Shown one piece after another: positions 16,594 to 25,000 of a DNA stretch of 64,000 bases. Location of the stretch: the NCBI GenBank assembly GCA_022794035.1, contig JAAWDX010000001.1, forward strand, positions 145,936 through 209,935. Reading direction: 5' to 3'. The position numbers and the translations under genes are program-made. The notes under the pieces are model-generated. The model worked only from the letters and a program-made list of their open reading frames with translations, did not search any database and was not told the origin of the DNA. This DNA is from Lachnospiraceae bacterium (GTDB lineage Bacteria > Bacillota > Clostridia > Lachnospirales > Bianqueaceae). Position 1 is the first letter of the stretch, and the number at the start of each line of letters is the position of its first letter.

Positions 16594-18398
16594 TGCCGCC
16601 AATGGGAGGTCCGGGAGGACGGGGGCGCCGTATGGGCGAGCCCAGTAAGCCTAAAAACGCAAAAGCAACGATTCAGCGGCTTTTTGCGTATGTGGGCAAA
16701 TATAAAGTAAAAGTAACGATTGCGTTGATTTTTGTTGTCCTGAGAACATTGGCAACATTAGCATCATCCTATCTGCTGAGACCGATTATCAACAATTATA
16801 TCATTCCCGGGGGCGGAGAAAATCTGCTCAAGGGGCTGGCCATGGGGCTGGGCGTGCTGGCTCTGGTGTATCTTGTAAATATTGTGTCTGCTTACGGTCA
16901 GTCGAGGCTTATGATCTATGTATCGCAGCATTCCATCGAAGCTATCCGAAATGATCTGTTTACAAAGGTGCAGAAGCTGCCTGTGCGCTATTATGATACG
17001 CACAGCACCGGTGATATGATGAGCCGGTTTACGAATGATGTGGATAATATAGGACAGATGCTGGACAGCACACTGGTGAGTATCTTTTCCGGTACGATTC
17101 AGCTGATTGGCACGTTGGTCATGATGATTTACACCAATATCTGGCTGACGCTGATTACGATTTTCTTTATTCCGGTGTTTGCTAAGGCCGGCGGTACGAT
17201 TGCCAAGCATAGTCGCAAGTATTATTCGCAGCAGCAGGCAGCGCTGGGCGCTTTAAACGGATATATTGAAGAATCTGTCACAGGACAGAAGGTAGTCAAG
17301 GTCTTCAATCATGAGGAAAAATGTAAGGAAGAATTCGGAAAGCTCAATCAGGACCTGCGCAATAAGCAGATCAGAGCGCAGTTCTTCGGCGGTATTATGG
17401 GCCCGATCATGGGCAACATGAGCCAGATCAGCTATGCAGTGACGGCGTGCATCGGCGGTATTTTATGTGCGCTGGGCCGCTTTGACATTGGCGGTCTGAC
17501 GGTATTTGTCAATTATTCGCGCCAGTTCAGTTTTCCGATCAGTGAGCTTTCTAGCCAGGTCACCAATATCTTTTCCGCTTTGGCAGGCGCAGAGCGTGTA
17601 TTTGTCATGATGGACGAGGAGCCGGAGCAGCTTGACGCTGCCGATGCGGTGGCGATGCCGCAGATGGAGGGGCATGTGGTGCTGGATCACGTGACATTTG
17701 GCTATAATCCGGATAAGACAATCCTGAAGGATATCAATCTAACGGCAGAGCCGGGTCAAAAGATTGCTTTCGTTGGTTCTACTGGCGCCGGCAAGACAAC
17801 GATTACCAACCTGCTCAATCGTTTTTATGATATTCAGGAAGGCAGTATTTCAATTGACGGTGTCAATATCCAGAAAATCCAAGGCGATGAGCTGAGAAAG
17901 AATATCGCAATGGTGCTGCAGGATACGCACCTGTTTACCGGAAGCGTAATGGAAAACATCCGTTTTGGCCGGATGGATGCAACCGACGAAGAGGTCATTG
18001 AGGCAGCCAAAACGGCCAGTGCACATTCCTTTATTATGCGGCTGGATCAGGGATACGACACGATCCTGGAAGGCGACGGCGCCAATCTTTCGCAGGGCCA
18101 GCGCCAGCTGATCAACATTGCGCGTGCCGCCATCAGCAAGGCGCCCATTCTGGTTTTGGATGAAGCCACCAGCTCTGTTGATACAAGAACAGAGCGCCAT
18201 ATTGAGCATGGTATGGACCGTCTGATGAAAAACCGCACTACCTTCGTTATCGCGCACCGTCTCTCCACTGTACGCAATGCAGACGCCATCATGGTGCTGG
18301 AGCATGGCGAGATCATCGAGCGCGGCAGTCACGATGAGCTATTAGCGCTGAAAGGCCGCTATTATGAGCTATATACAGGTCTTAAAGAATTAGATTAA
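16593..18398 (+). CDS. ABC exporter subunit B (TM-NBD half transporter)
   Basis: 601 residues with a Gly/Pro/Arg-rich N-terminal leader (MPPMGGPGGRGRRMG), a six-helix exporter domain and a complete ATPase: Walker A GSTGAGKTT, Walker B ILVLDEATSSVD with catalytic Glu, and switch His in VIAHRLSTV. The signature reads LSQGQRQ. It pairs with the preceding gene (shared TAATG) as a heterodimer in which this subunit provides the standard catalytic site. Confidence 0.93.
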   Translation: MPPMGGPGGRGRRMGEPSKPKNAKATIQRLFAYVGKYKVKVTIALIFVVLRTLATLASSYLLRPIINNYIIPGGGENLLKGLAMGLGVLALVYLVNIVSAYGQSRLMIYVSQHSIEAIRNDLFTKVQKLPVRYYDTHSTGDMMSRFTNDVDNIGQMLDSTLVSIFSGTIQLIGTLVMMIYTNIWLTLITIFFIPVFAKAGGTIAKHSRKYYSQQQAALGALNGYIEESVTGQKVVKVFNHEEKCKEEFGKLNQDLRNKQIRAQFFGGIMGPIMGNMSQISYAVTACIGGILCALGRFDIGGLTVFVNYSRQFSFPISELSSQVTNIFSALAGAERVFVMMDEEPEQLDAADAVAMPQMEGHVVLDHVTFGYNPDKTILKDINLTAEPGQKIAFVGSTGAGKTTITNLLNRFYDIQEGSISIDGVNIQKIQGDELRKNIAMVLQDTHLFTGSVMENIRFGRMDATDEEVIEAAKTASAHSFIMRLDQGYDTILEGDGANLSQGQRQLINIARAAISKAPILVLDEATSSVDTRTERHIEHGMDRLMKNRTTFVIAHRLSTVRNADAIMVLEHGEIIERGSHDELLALKGRYYELYTGLKELD

Positions 18399-18410
18399 AG
18401 GAGAATCACA

Positions 18411-20219
18411 ATGGCAGAAACAAAAATTTTAGACCGCAGCCAGATCGCAGAGGAGTACAAATGGGACTTAACGCCCATGTACGCCAGTGATGAGGCATGG
18501 GAAGCGGAGTTAAAGAACGTAGACGATTTGATTGAAAGACTGCCCGCCTATGCGGGAAAATTGACGGCGTCTCCAGAAAGCCTGCGGGCTTTTCTGGATG
18601 ACCAGGAGGTTTTGGAGCGCAAGCTCTCCAACCTGAGCTGCTATGCCTCGCTGCGACGCTCAGAGGACACACGGGCGCAGGCTGCTCAGGTGATGATGTC
18701 AAAGGCAAGAAGCAAGCTGGTGAAGGTTGGCTCGCTGCTGTCCTTTGCGGAGCCTGAAATTTTGTCAATGTCAGAGGAGCAGTTTAAGAGCTTTATAGAG
18801 GCGCCGGTATTAAAGGAATATCGGTTTATGCTGGAGGATCTGTGGCGGCGCAAGGCGCATACGCTGACGGAAGCGGAGGAGAAGATCTTGGCGGCCATGG
18901 GCGAGGTGGCAGGTGCGCCGCGTGAGATTTCGAGCATGCTGCAGGATGCGGATATGGTGTTTGATCCAGTGCAGATGCAGAGCGGCCAAACGGTAGAGGT
19001 GACGGGCTCAAATTATATTTTGCTGCAGTCCTCATCTGACAGGGAGCTTCGTAAAAAGGCCTTTGAGAGCTATTATAAGGGCTTTAAACAGCATATTAAC
19101 ACCTTTACGGCCACATATGCGTCCAGCGTGAAGGCGGATGTATTTAAGGCCCAGACGCGCCATTATGAAAGCGCAAGGGCAATGTCGATGGCGGGAGAAA
19201 ATGTGCCGGCTTCTGTATATGACAGTCTGGTAGAAACGGTACACCGCTATCTCCCGGCTATGTATCGGTATGTAGCGCTGCGTAAAAAAATCTTAGGCTT
19301 GGATGAGCTGCATTATTATGACGTGTATGCGCCGTTGATGGGGGATGTGGATATCAGCTACACCTTTGAGCAGGCTAAGGAAATGGTGAAAAAGGCAGTG
19401 GCGCCTCTTGGCGAGGAATACGGCAGGATTGTGCAGAAGGGCTTTGACGAGCACTGGATAGACGTGATGCCTAATACGGGCAAGAGCGGCGGCGCTTTTT
19501 CTTCTGGGACCTATGACAGCGCTCCTTATGTGCTGACGAATTTTACTGGTACCATTGACAGTGTGTCCACGATTGCGCATGAGATGGGACATTCACTGCA
19601 TACGTATCTTTCCAATCATACGCAGCCGTCGCAGTATGCACACTATACGCTATTTGTGGCAGAGGTGGCTTCTACTGTGAATGAAAACCTGATGATCGAG
19701 CAGCTGCTCTCGCAGGATATCAAGCCGGAGATGAGGCTGTATCTGCTGAATCAGTACCTGGAGAACTTTAAGGGAACGGTATACCGGCAGACGATGTTTG
19801 CTGAGTTTGAGAAGATTGCGCATGAGCAGGTGGAAAAGGGAGAGGCGCTGAGCGCTGAATATCTGTCGGAGCTGTATAAGGATCTGGTGCAGCAGTACTT
19901 TGGGCCGGAGCTGGTGATGGATGAAGGCGTTAAGTATGAGTGGGCCCGTATTCCTCATTTCTATAGAAGCTTTTATGTGTATAAGTATGCAACTGGATAT
20001 TCATCTGCCGTAGCGCTCTCGGAAGGCATTTTGAAAGAGGGTCAGGCTGCCGTGAAGCCGTATCTGGAGTTTCTTTCTATGGGCGGCAGTCAGTATCCGC
20101 TGGATAGCCTGAAGCACGCAGGGGTAGATTTAACAACGCCGGCGCCGATTGAAAAGGCACTGCAGAAGTTTGAGCAGATCGTGATAGAGGCAGAAAAGGT
20201 GTATGAGCAGCTGAAATAA
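18411..20219 (+). CDS. pepF: Oligoendopeptidase F
   Basis: M3-family cytoplasmic zinc metallopeptidase, 602 residues, the typical length. The zinc motif HEMGH is at residues 390-394, with FVAEVASTVNE supplying the third ligand Glu about 25 residues later. It cleaves short peptides of roughly 7-17 residues. It starts 12 bases after the ABC exporter with AAAGGAG and may be co-transcribed. A strong terminator follows. Confidence 0.95.
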   Translation: MAETKILDRSQIAEEYKWDLTPMYASDEAWEAELKNVDDLIERLPAYAGKLTASPESLRAFLDDQEVLERKLSNLSCYASLRRSEDTRAQAAQVMMSKARSKLVKVGSLLSFAEPEILSMSEEQFKSFIEAPVLKEYRFMLEDLWRRKAHTLTEAEEKILAAMGEVAGAPREISSMLQDADMVFDPVQMQSGQTVEVTGSNYILLQSSSDRELRKKAFESYYKGFKQHINTFTATYASSVKADVFKAQTRHYESARAMSMAGENVPASVYDSLVETVHRYLPAMYRYVALRKKILGLDELHYYDVYAPLMGDVDISYTFEQAKEMVKKAVAPLGEEYGRIVQKGFDEHWIDVMPNTGKSGGAFSSGTYDSAPYVLTNFTGTIDSVSTIAHEMGHSLHTYLSNHTQPSQYAHYTLFVAEVASTVNENLMIEQLLSQDIKPEMRLYLLNQYLENFKGTVYRQTMFAEFEKIAHEQVEKGEALSAEYLSELYKDLVQQYFGPELVMDEGVKYEWARIPHFYRSFYVYKYATGYSSAVALSEGILKEGQAAVKPYLEFLSMGGSQYPLDSLKHAGVDLTTPAPIEKALQKFEQIVIEAEKVYEQLK

Positions 20220-20237
20220 GTGAACGCATACAAACAA

Positions 20238-20284
20238 AAACAAGGACATCTCAAAGCAGATACTTTGAAATGTCCTTGTTTTTT
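20238..20284 (+). terminator. Intrinsic terminator after pepF
   Basis: AAACAAGGACAT / ATGTCCTTGTT inverted repeat followed by a T-run. Confidence 0.88.
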
Positions 20285-20294
20285 AGAACTTTAC

Positions 20295-20558
20295 TTATGC
20301 GGCTGAATTTTTAGCATCTTCAAGGATCTTACGAATCTCTTCCAGGAGCTTCATGGGATCAGGGCAATAGTAGAGCAAAAACAAAATAAAGGTCAATGTA
20401 CTGCACAGACTTTTGCCGTTATCAATGTCGCTGTAGGATCTTGTGTCGATTTCAAGCTTTTCAGCCATCTTCGCTTGGGTTAATCCAAGTCTTTTTCTAG
20501 TGTCCTTGAACTGCTTGTGTAAGTAATGCTTCAAAACTTTTAGATAGAGTCTTTTCAT
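20295..20558 (-). CDS. Small XRE-type helix-turn-helix protein
   Basis: 87 residues from the preferred start. The HTH is recognisable in RLGLTQAKMAEKLEIDTRSY followed by SDIDNGKSL, typical of Cro/CI-like DNA-binding domains. In-frame codons extend to 20588 but have no ribosome binding site; ATG at 20558 has a GAGGAGA site just upstream on the minus strand. The target is unknown. It converges on pepF and lies in an AT-richer stretch with another regulator and an endolysin-like gene. Confidence 0.75.
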   Translation of the reverse strand: MKRLYLKVLKHYLHKQFKDTRKRLGLTQAKMAEKLEIDTRSYSDIDNGKSLCSTLTFILFLLYYCPDPMKLLEEIRKILEDAKNSAA

Positions 20559-20675
20559 GGCTATCTCCTCGCTTTCGTTAGTTTTCATAGGAATTTTAAC
20601 AAAAGCAAGAGGTATGCACCATGAGGTCTACCTCATATTTGTAAAAATTTTCGAATAAGATCGATTTTTAAAGAA

Positions 20676-20706
20676 AAGAGCCATCCGATTTGATCGGATG
20701 GCTCTT
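20676..20706 (-). terminator. Intrinsic terminator of the winged-helix regulator gene
   Basis: Perfect repeat AAGAGCCATCCGAT / ATCGGATGGCTCTT with a 3-base loop. On the minus strand it is followed by a T-rich stretch, so it ends the gene at 20779-21876. Confidence 0.82.
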
Positions 20707-20778
20707 CTGTACAGAAATTAGCGTAATATGTGACGGCAAGATCTGGCAGCAACGGAAATAACAGAATGAATCTGCTGC

Positions 20779-21876
20779 TCAGATACAATTAGCATGGTCG
20801 GCTTCCTCCACATCTTCATGAATCACACCTCCCCTCGCCCAAATTTTGAACATTCTGGATGCCTGTTCACAGGTTTTGCTGTTGATCCAGTAAAACGTAC
20901 TTTTACCTTGATTTCGTGAACAAAGCAGATTTGCCTTTTTCATGATATCAAGATGATAAGTTACGGTATTTAAAGCGAGCCCCAATTTTCTAGCGATGTC
21001 ACCACTGGATTGCTCGCCATGTTCCAAGATAATGCCTACAATCCGTTCCCGATGCCGGTCGCCAATAGCATTGCCGATAGCCTCGGGACTGATTTTAAAG
21101 TTTATATCAATAAGAAGACTTTCAGTATAATTTTGTCCTAAAATGCACCAGCCATGGACATCATCTAATAAAGTAATCCAGATACCATTTTTCATAAAAA
21201 GGCAAAAAGAAATACTAATGGTTTCTAAAGAATTCCATTGTTGTTCAGTATCAACATCAGATTCAGAAGAATTTAAATATAAAGACATGATTTTCTGCAA
21301 ATCGGGTATGTAAAGATTTTCATGTAATAGAAGCAGTTCATTAGCACGAATTGCATAGCTTTCACATAGTTGGTCATAATAGTTGGTAATTAATTCCTTA
21401 AGACAGTCTATATAAGGTTTTTTATTAACAGAAAAGTTAAGAAGGAAAAACCGGATATCATCAGACAAATCATTTCGGTCATAAATCTTTTCGGCAACCT
21501 CTGCAGGACGAATGGAAGCGGAGGCCTCTTCATGAAGATAAAAATGGAATATTTTTTCAAATAAGGTATCTGCGTCATTTAATTCTTGTAAAAATGTATC
21601 TAGTTCTAATTCAAAATCATATTTTCTGAGCAAGTCTTTAAAGAATATAGAAAGGAAAGTGAGGGCACGCGTATCCTTACGATAAACAAACAGTAACAAG
21701 CGCTGATCTGGCTCATCAAATTGATCCATCCAGTAATTATAATAAGTTAAATCGCCATTTTCATGGGTTGAATTGACAACAGTGCTAACCCATTTATCTT
21801 TAGGATTTAATTTCATAGTCAGCATGGAAATGGCATCATATAGTAAGCCGGGAGCCTTTTTAAACTTTACATCCAT
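20779..21876 (-). CDS. ArsR-like winged-helix regulator with long N-terminal domain
   Basis: 365 residues. The C-terminal region (about 270-345) is an ArsR-type winged helix: RHRERIVGIILEHGEQSSGD, IARKLGLALNTVTYHLDIM and the wing KANLLCSRNQGKSTFYWI. The N-terminal 260 residues are largely helical and unrecognised; they may sense a ligand or partner. Start ATG 21876 has GGAG 6 bases upstream, and a good minus-strand promoter lies at 21926-21954. No obvious target operon is adjacent. Confidence 0.75.
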   Translation of the reverse strand: MDVKFKKAPGLLYDAISMLTMKLNPKDKWVSTVVNSTHENGDLTYYNYWMDQFDEPDQRLLLFVYRKDTRALTFLSIFFKDLLRKYDFELELDTFLQELNDADTLFEKIFHFYLHEEASASIRPAEVAEKIYDRNDLSDDIRFFLLNFSVNKKPYIDCLKELITNYYDQLCESYAIRANELLLLHENLYIPDLQKIMSLYLNSSESDVDTEQQWNSLETISISFCLFMKNGIWITLLDDVHGWCILGQNYTESLLIDINFKISPEAIGNAIGDRHRERIVGIILEHGEQSSGDIARKLGLALNTVTYHLDIMKKANLLCSRNQGKSTFYWINSKTCEQASRMFKIWARGGVIHEDVEEADHANCI

Positions 21877-21925
21877 AACATTCTCCTTATTATATACTAC
21901 TTCTAAATATAAGTTTCCTATTTAA

Positions 21926-21954
21926 TTTATATCACAAAATAAATAGCGAGTCAA
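21926..21954 (-). promoter_or_regulatory. Promoter of the winged-helix regulator gene
   Basis: Read on the minus strand: TTGACT (21949-21954) and TATAAA (21926-21931), spacer 17. Confidence 0.65.
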
Positions 21955-22295
21955 TATAAGTGGATCAATTGAAAAGAAAGTCGAAAGCCAGAGCAAAGAG
22001 AGAATAATATTCCAATATACAGTTCATTTTATGCAAAAATACTGTAGCATGTATAGTTAACTAGCAGTATATTTTTATAAAAATATTCAAATCGTTAAGT
22101 TAAAACAAAAAAACTCGCTACAAATAAAAACAAATTTTAGGTTGTGAAGCAGTAAAAAAGAGCATAAAGAGTTGCTTAACCCTGCGGGGCATATAGGGAT
22201 AAAGAGTATTGTCAAACAGAGACGTAAAAGCATACATAATAAATAGGGAACAGGTTATCAGAAAGAGATGATTGCTCAGCGAAATAGGAGGGACA
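21955..22295. other. AT-rich intergenic stretch, no gene seen
   Basis: About 340 bases between the divergent winged-helix regulator and the muramidase gene. It is AT-rich and has no ORF with a ribosome binding site. A weak possible promoter for the muramidase (TTGTCA at 22209, TACATA at 22233) is the only signal noted. Confidence 0.4.
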
Positions 22296-23132
22296 ATGAA
22301 AAAGGTAATTGATGTAAGTCAGTTTCAGGGAGTCATCAATTGGGAGGCCGTGCGGCCGCAAATTGATGGCGCCATTTTACGATGCGGATATGGAATGGAT
22401 CAAGCAAATCAGGATGATGCACAGTTTAAGAGAAATGCCGATGCATGTACCCGATTGAAAATTCCATTTGGCGTATATTTGTATAGCTACGCCGATACAG
22501 CAGAACGCGCTGCGTCTGAGGCAGAACATGTCTTAAGATTAGTCAGAGGATATGATCTGTTGTATCCGGTATATTATGATCTGGAGCAGCCCGGTATTGA
22601 ACAAAGTGCAGCTGCATGCGCGCGCGTATTTGGAGACAGGATTGAAGCAGCCGGATATTGGTGCGGCATTTATGCAGATGCTAATTGGTGGGAAAACTAT
22701 CTAATAGGCGTGAATCGTTTTACTAAATGGGTAGCGGATTATAGCAATACTCCAGACTTTACGGTTAAAAATGTGGATATGTGGCAGTACACTGCGAATG
22801 GACGTATAGATGGCATTGAAACAGCAGTGGATATGAATGAATGCTACCGCGATTTTCCTAAGGAAATCAGGGAAGCAAATGGCGGAAAGGAAGAACAGGA
22901 GGTGGCAAGAGTGGAGATCAAGGTGCTGCGAAAGGGAAATCAAGGCAGCGAGGTAAGAGCGCTTCAGATCCTGCTGATTGGCAATGGCTATGATTGCGGA
23001 GGCTTTGGTGCGGATGGGATATTAGGAAACGGGACCGAGCGATCTATACGGGCTTATCAAGGAGCCAAGGGAATTGGAGTAGATGGTATTGCAGGAAGCA
23101 TAACCTGGGCAAGCCTGTTAGGCGTGAGATAG
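22296..23132 (+). CDS. GH25 muramidase with C-terminal peptidoglycan-binding domain, endolysin-like
   Basis: 278 residues. A GH25 lysozyme domain (about 1-190) is shown by VIDVSQFQGVINWEAV, the catalytic-type YPVYYDLEQPG segment and the terminal DMNECY. A peptidoglycan-binding-1 repeat (about 205-278) follows: LRKGNQGSEVRALQILL then GADGILGNGTERSIRAYQ. There is no signal peptide, so export would need a holin or cell lysis, as for a phage endolysin; no holin or phage structural genes are nearby. ATG 22296 follows GGAGGG (22287-22292). It ends at a terminator. Confidence 0.88.
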   Translation: MKKVIDVSQFQGVINWEAVRPQIDGAILRCGYGMDQANQDDAQFKRNADACTRLKIPFGVYLYSYADTAERAASEAEHVLRLVRGYDLLYPVYYDLEQPGIEQSAAACARVFGDRIEAAGYWCGIYADANWWENYLIGVNRFTKWVADYSNTPDFTVKNVDMWQYTANGRIDGIETAVDMNECYRDFPKEIREANGGKEEQEVARVEIKVLRKGNQGSEVRALQILLIGNGYDCGGFGADGILGNGTERSIRAYQGAKGIGVDGIAGSITWASLLGVR

Positions 23133-23174
23133 TAAAACGTGTCAAAAAATTCAAATTTGATCAAGTAATATATA

Positions 23175-23213
23175 ACAAGAAGGTATCTTAGAAGAAGGTA
23201 CCTTCTTGTTTTG
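23175..23213 (+). terminator. Intrinsic terminator after the muramidase gene
   Basis: ACAAGAAGGTA / TACCTTCTTGT stem followed by TTTTG. Confidence 0.82.
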
Positions 23214-23289
23214 AAAAAAGTGTTTATAGTATAAAATAAAATACATGCAAAATAAAAAAACCGCCTACATAAGCGGTTTCAATGAAAAG

Positions 23290-23362
23290 TGAGGCATCGG
23301 GGTTTCGAACCCCGAACACCCAGATTAAGAGTCTGGTGCTCTACCAGTTGAGCTAATGCCCC
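23290..23362 (-). tRNA. tRNA-Lys (anticodon CTT)
   Basis: 73-base cloverleaf on the minus strand: acceptor GGGGCAT with ATGCCTC, D-arm AGCTCAACTGGTAGAGC, anticodon stem CCAGA with loop CTCTTAA, T-arm with GTTCGAAAC. CCA is not encoded. Last gene of the five-tRNA cluster. Confidence 0.95.
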
Positions 23363-23430
23363 AACGACTTAACATTATATCAGTCCAGATAGGGAATGTC
23401 AAGCATGTACCAAATTTTATTTTGGTAGAC

Positions 23431-23502
23431 CTGGGTAGGAAGGACTCGAACCTTCGGATGCAGGAATCAAAATCCTGTGCCTTACCGCTTGGCGACTACC
23501 CA
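23431..23502 (-). tRNA. tRNA-Gln (anticodon TTG)
   Basis: 72-base cloverleaf, minus strand: acceptor TGGGTAG / CTACCCA, anticodon stem CAGGA with loop TTTTGAT, T-loop GTTCGAGTC. CCA is not encoded. Confidence 0.95.
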
Positions 23503-23517
23503 ATAAAACCCGGACAG

Positions 23518-23592
23518 GGTGGGTACTGGGACTCGAACCCAGGACCTCCAGAGCCACAATCTGGCGCTCTAACCAACTGAACCATACCCACC
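23518..23592 (-). tRNA. tRNA-His (anticodon GTG)
   Basis: Cloverleaf on the minus strand with acceptor GTGGGTA / TACCCAC, anticodon stem CCAGA with loop TTGTGGC. A G at 23592 (minus strand) can serve as the G-1 identity base opposite discriminator C. Confidence 0.95.
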
Positions 23593-23623
23593 ATGAGATA
23601 GTCTCTTTGCATTAAAGGGACAA

Positions 23624-23697
23624 CGTGCCTGCAGGGATTCGAACCCCGGACACGCGGCTTAGAAGGCCGCTGCTCTATCCAACTGAGCTACAGGCAC
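23624..23697 (-). tRNA. tRNA-Arg (anticodon TCT)
   Basis: 74-base cloverleaf: acceptor GTGCCTG / CAGGCAC, anticodon stem GCGGC with loop CTTCTAA, T-loop GTTCGAATC. Confidence 0.95.
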
Positions 23698-23742
23698 ATA
23701 AAATGCGCTTGTGAGAAACGCGAGGCGAATGAACAGGCTAGA

Positions 23743-23817
23743 TCGGGGTAACAGGACTCGAACCTGCGGCCTCCTGAACCCAAATCAGGCGCTCTAGCCA
23801 AACTGAGCTACACCCCG
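23743..23817 (-). tRNA. tRNA-Pro (anticodon TGG)
   Basis: 75-base cloverleaf: acceptor CGGGGTG / TACCCCG, anticodon stem CCTGA with loop TTTGGGT, T-loop GTTCGAGTC. It is the first gene of the cluster, about 30 bases after a consensus promoter. Confidence 0.95.
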
Positions 23818-23847
23818 AGACGGCTCCCAACTAATGCATCGGAGATC

Positions 23848-23876
23848 ATTATACTAAATCAAAACAGCAATGTCAA
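23848..23876 (-). promoter_or_regulatory. Promoter of the tRNA cluster
   Basis: On the minus strand TTGACA (23871-23876) and TATAAT (23848-23853), both perfect consensus, spacer 17. It lies between the yfcE-like stop and tRNA-Pro. Confidence 0.88.
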
Positions 23877-23883
23877 CCATTTT

Positions 23884-24384
23884 TTAGCTAAAATTAGAAT
23901 AATCCATCAATGTGGCAGTCGCCTTTCCGGAAGATATCTCCAGAAGTGCATATCCTGCATGGCTGCCGCCCCGCGGCGCTGTCAGCGATCCGGGATTCAG
24001 ATACAGAACTCCGTTTTCGTTAAGGTAAAAAGGAATGTGTGTATGACCGAAAAGAACGATATTTGCCGAGGCATCCTGCGCCTTTTGGCGCAGATAAGAA
24101 AGCCCACTTTTAACATGATGCAGATGTCCGTGACACATCAGTACGCGGCAGCCCTCACAGTCAAAAATGCGTTCATTAGGCGCGGCGCTAAGAGGGTCAC
24201 AGTTGCCGGCCACACCGCTGAAGGCTAGCTGAAAAGCATGATCATACTGCCGTTTCAAAAAATGAAGATCACGGGCATGATCCCCCAAGTGCCATACGCC
24301 ATCGATAAGCGTATGCCATTGTTCCACTAACAAGCAGGCATCGCGCGTATGCCCGTGCGTATCGCTGAGAATCAAGTAGCGCAT
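23884..24384 (-). CDS. YfcE-type metallophosphoesterase
   Basis: About 166 residues. Calcineurin-like phosphoesterase signatures are in order: ILSDTHG, HLGDHARD, GVAGNCD, LMCHGHLHHV and LFGHTHIP, which together form the dinuclear metal site. YfcE-type enzymes hydrolyse phosphodiesters in vitro; the natural substrate is unclear. Start placed at ATG 24384, 4 bases after the rdgB stop, because it gives the family N-terminus (MRYLILSDTHG). An upstream ATG at 24408 is possible. Last gene of the minus-strand operon. Confidence 0.9.
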   Translation of the reverse strand: MRYLILSDTHGHTRDACLLVEQWHTLIDGVWHLGDHARDLHFLKRQYDHAFQLAFSGVAGNCDPLSAAPNERIFDCEGCRVLMCHGHLHHVKSGLSYLRQKAQDASANIVLFGHTHIPFYLNENGVLYLNPGSLTAPRGGSHAGYALLEISSGKATATLMDYSNFS

Positions 24385-24388
24385 AGAC

Positions 24389-25000
24389 TCACACAATGCC
24401 GGCAGCATTTAAAAGCTGCAGAAGCGAGCGCAGCGCCTTGCCGCGGTGCGAGATGGCATGCTTGGCCTCCGCTGACATTTCAGCAAAGGTAAGGCCCGTC
24501 TGGGGGATCAGGAAAATAGGATCGTATCCAAACCCGTTTTCCCCTTTAGCTTCATATGCGATGCGGCCCTCGACCGTCTCCAGAACAGAGAGCTCGCTTC
24601 CATCGGGCAAAACCGCAGACATAGCGCAGACATAGCGGGCCGTGCGTTTTTCCTCGGGAGCAGCGGCAAGCAGATCCAGTACTATTTGATTTTTTTCCGT
24701 ATACGGCGTGTCCTCGCCAAGCCAGCGAGACGAATAAATGCCGGGCTTTTTATCCAGAAAATCAATCTCAATTCCCGAATCATCCGAGATAACTGTGTCG
24801 TGAAATCCGGCCGCTGCGCGCGCCTGCCAGACAGTCCGCGCCTTGATCCGCGCATTCTCAGCAAAGGTCGTTCCCGTTTCGTCAATATCCAGACAGACAC
24901 CGGCTTCCGCCATGGTCAGGACCTCGCAGACACCGCCTGTCAGTTCCTTGAATTCACGGGCTTTGCCCGCATTTTGGGTTGCCAAAATAATTGTTTTCAT
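24389..25000 (-). CDS. rdgB: XTP/dITP pyrophosphatase (RdgB/HAM1)
   Basis: Removes deaminated purine nucleotides (dITP, XTP) from the pool. Typical motifs: the N-terminal ILATQNAGKAREFKEL, VISDDSGIEIDFLDKKPGIYSS truncated here to SDDSGIEIDFLDKKPG, ENGFGYDPIFLIP and ISHRGKALRSL. 203 residues is normal. The start overlaps the end of the upstream regulator gene by 4 bases. Confidence 0.95.
   Translation of the reverse strand: MKTIILATQNAGKAREFKELTGGVCEVLTMAEAGVCLDIDETGTTFAENARIKARTVWQARAAAGFHDTVISDDSGIEIDFLDKKPGIYSSRWLGEDTPYTEKNQIVLDLLAAAPEEKRTARYVCAMSAVLPDGSELSVLETVEGRIAYEAKGENGFGYDPIFLIPQTGLTFAEMSAEAKHAISHRGKALRSLLQLLNAAGIV

Noticed and set aside
22994..23191. 65-codon ORF overlapping the end of the muramidase gene
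   Set aside because: Different frame inside a clear peptidoglycan-binding domain, with no ribosome binding site.
23356..23580. 74-codon plus-strand ORF
   Set aside because: It runs through tRNA-Gln and tRNA-His genes.
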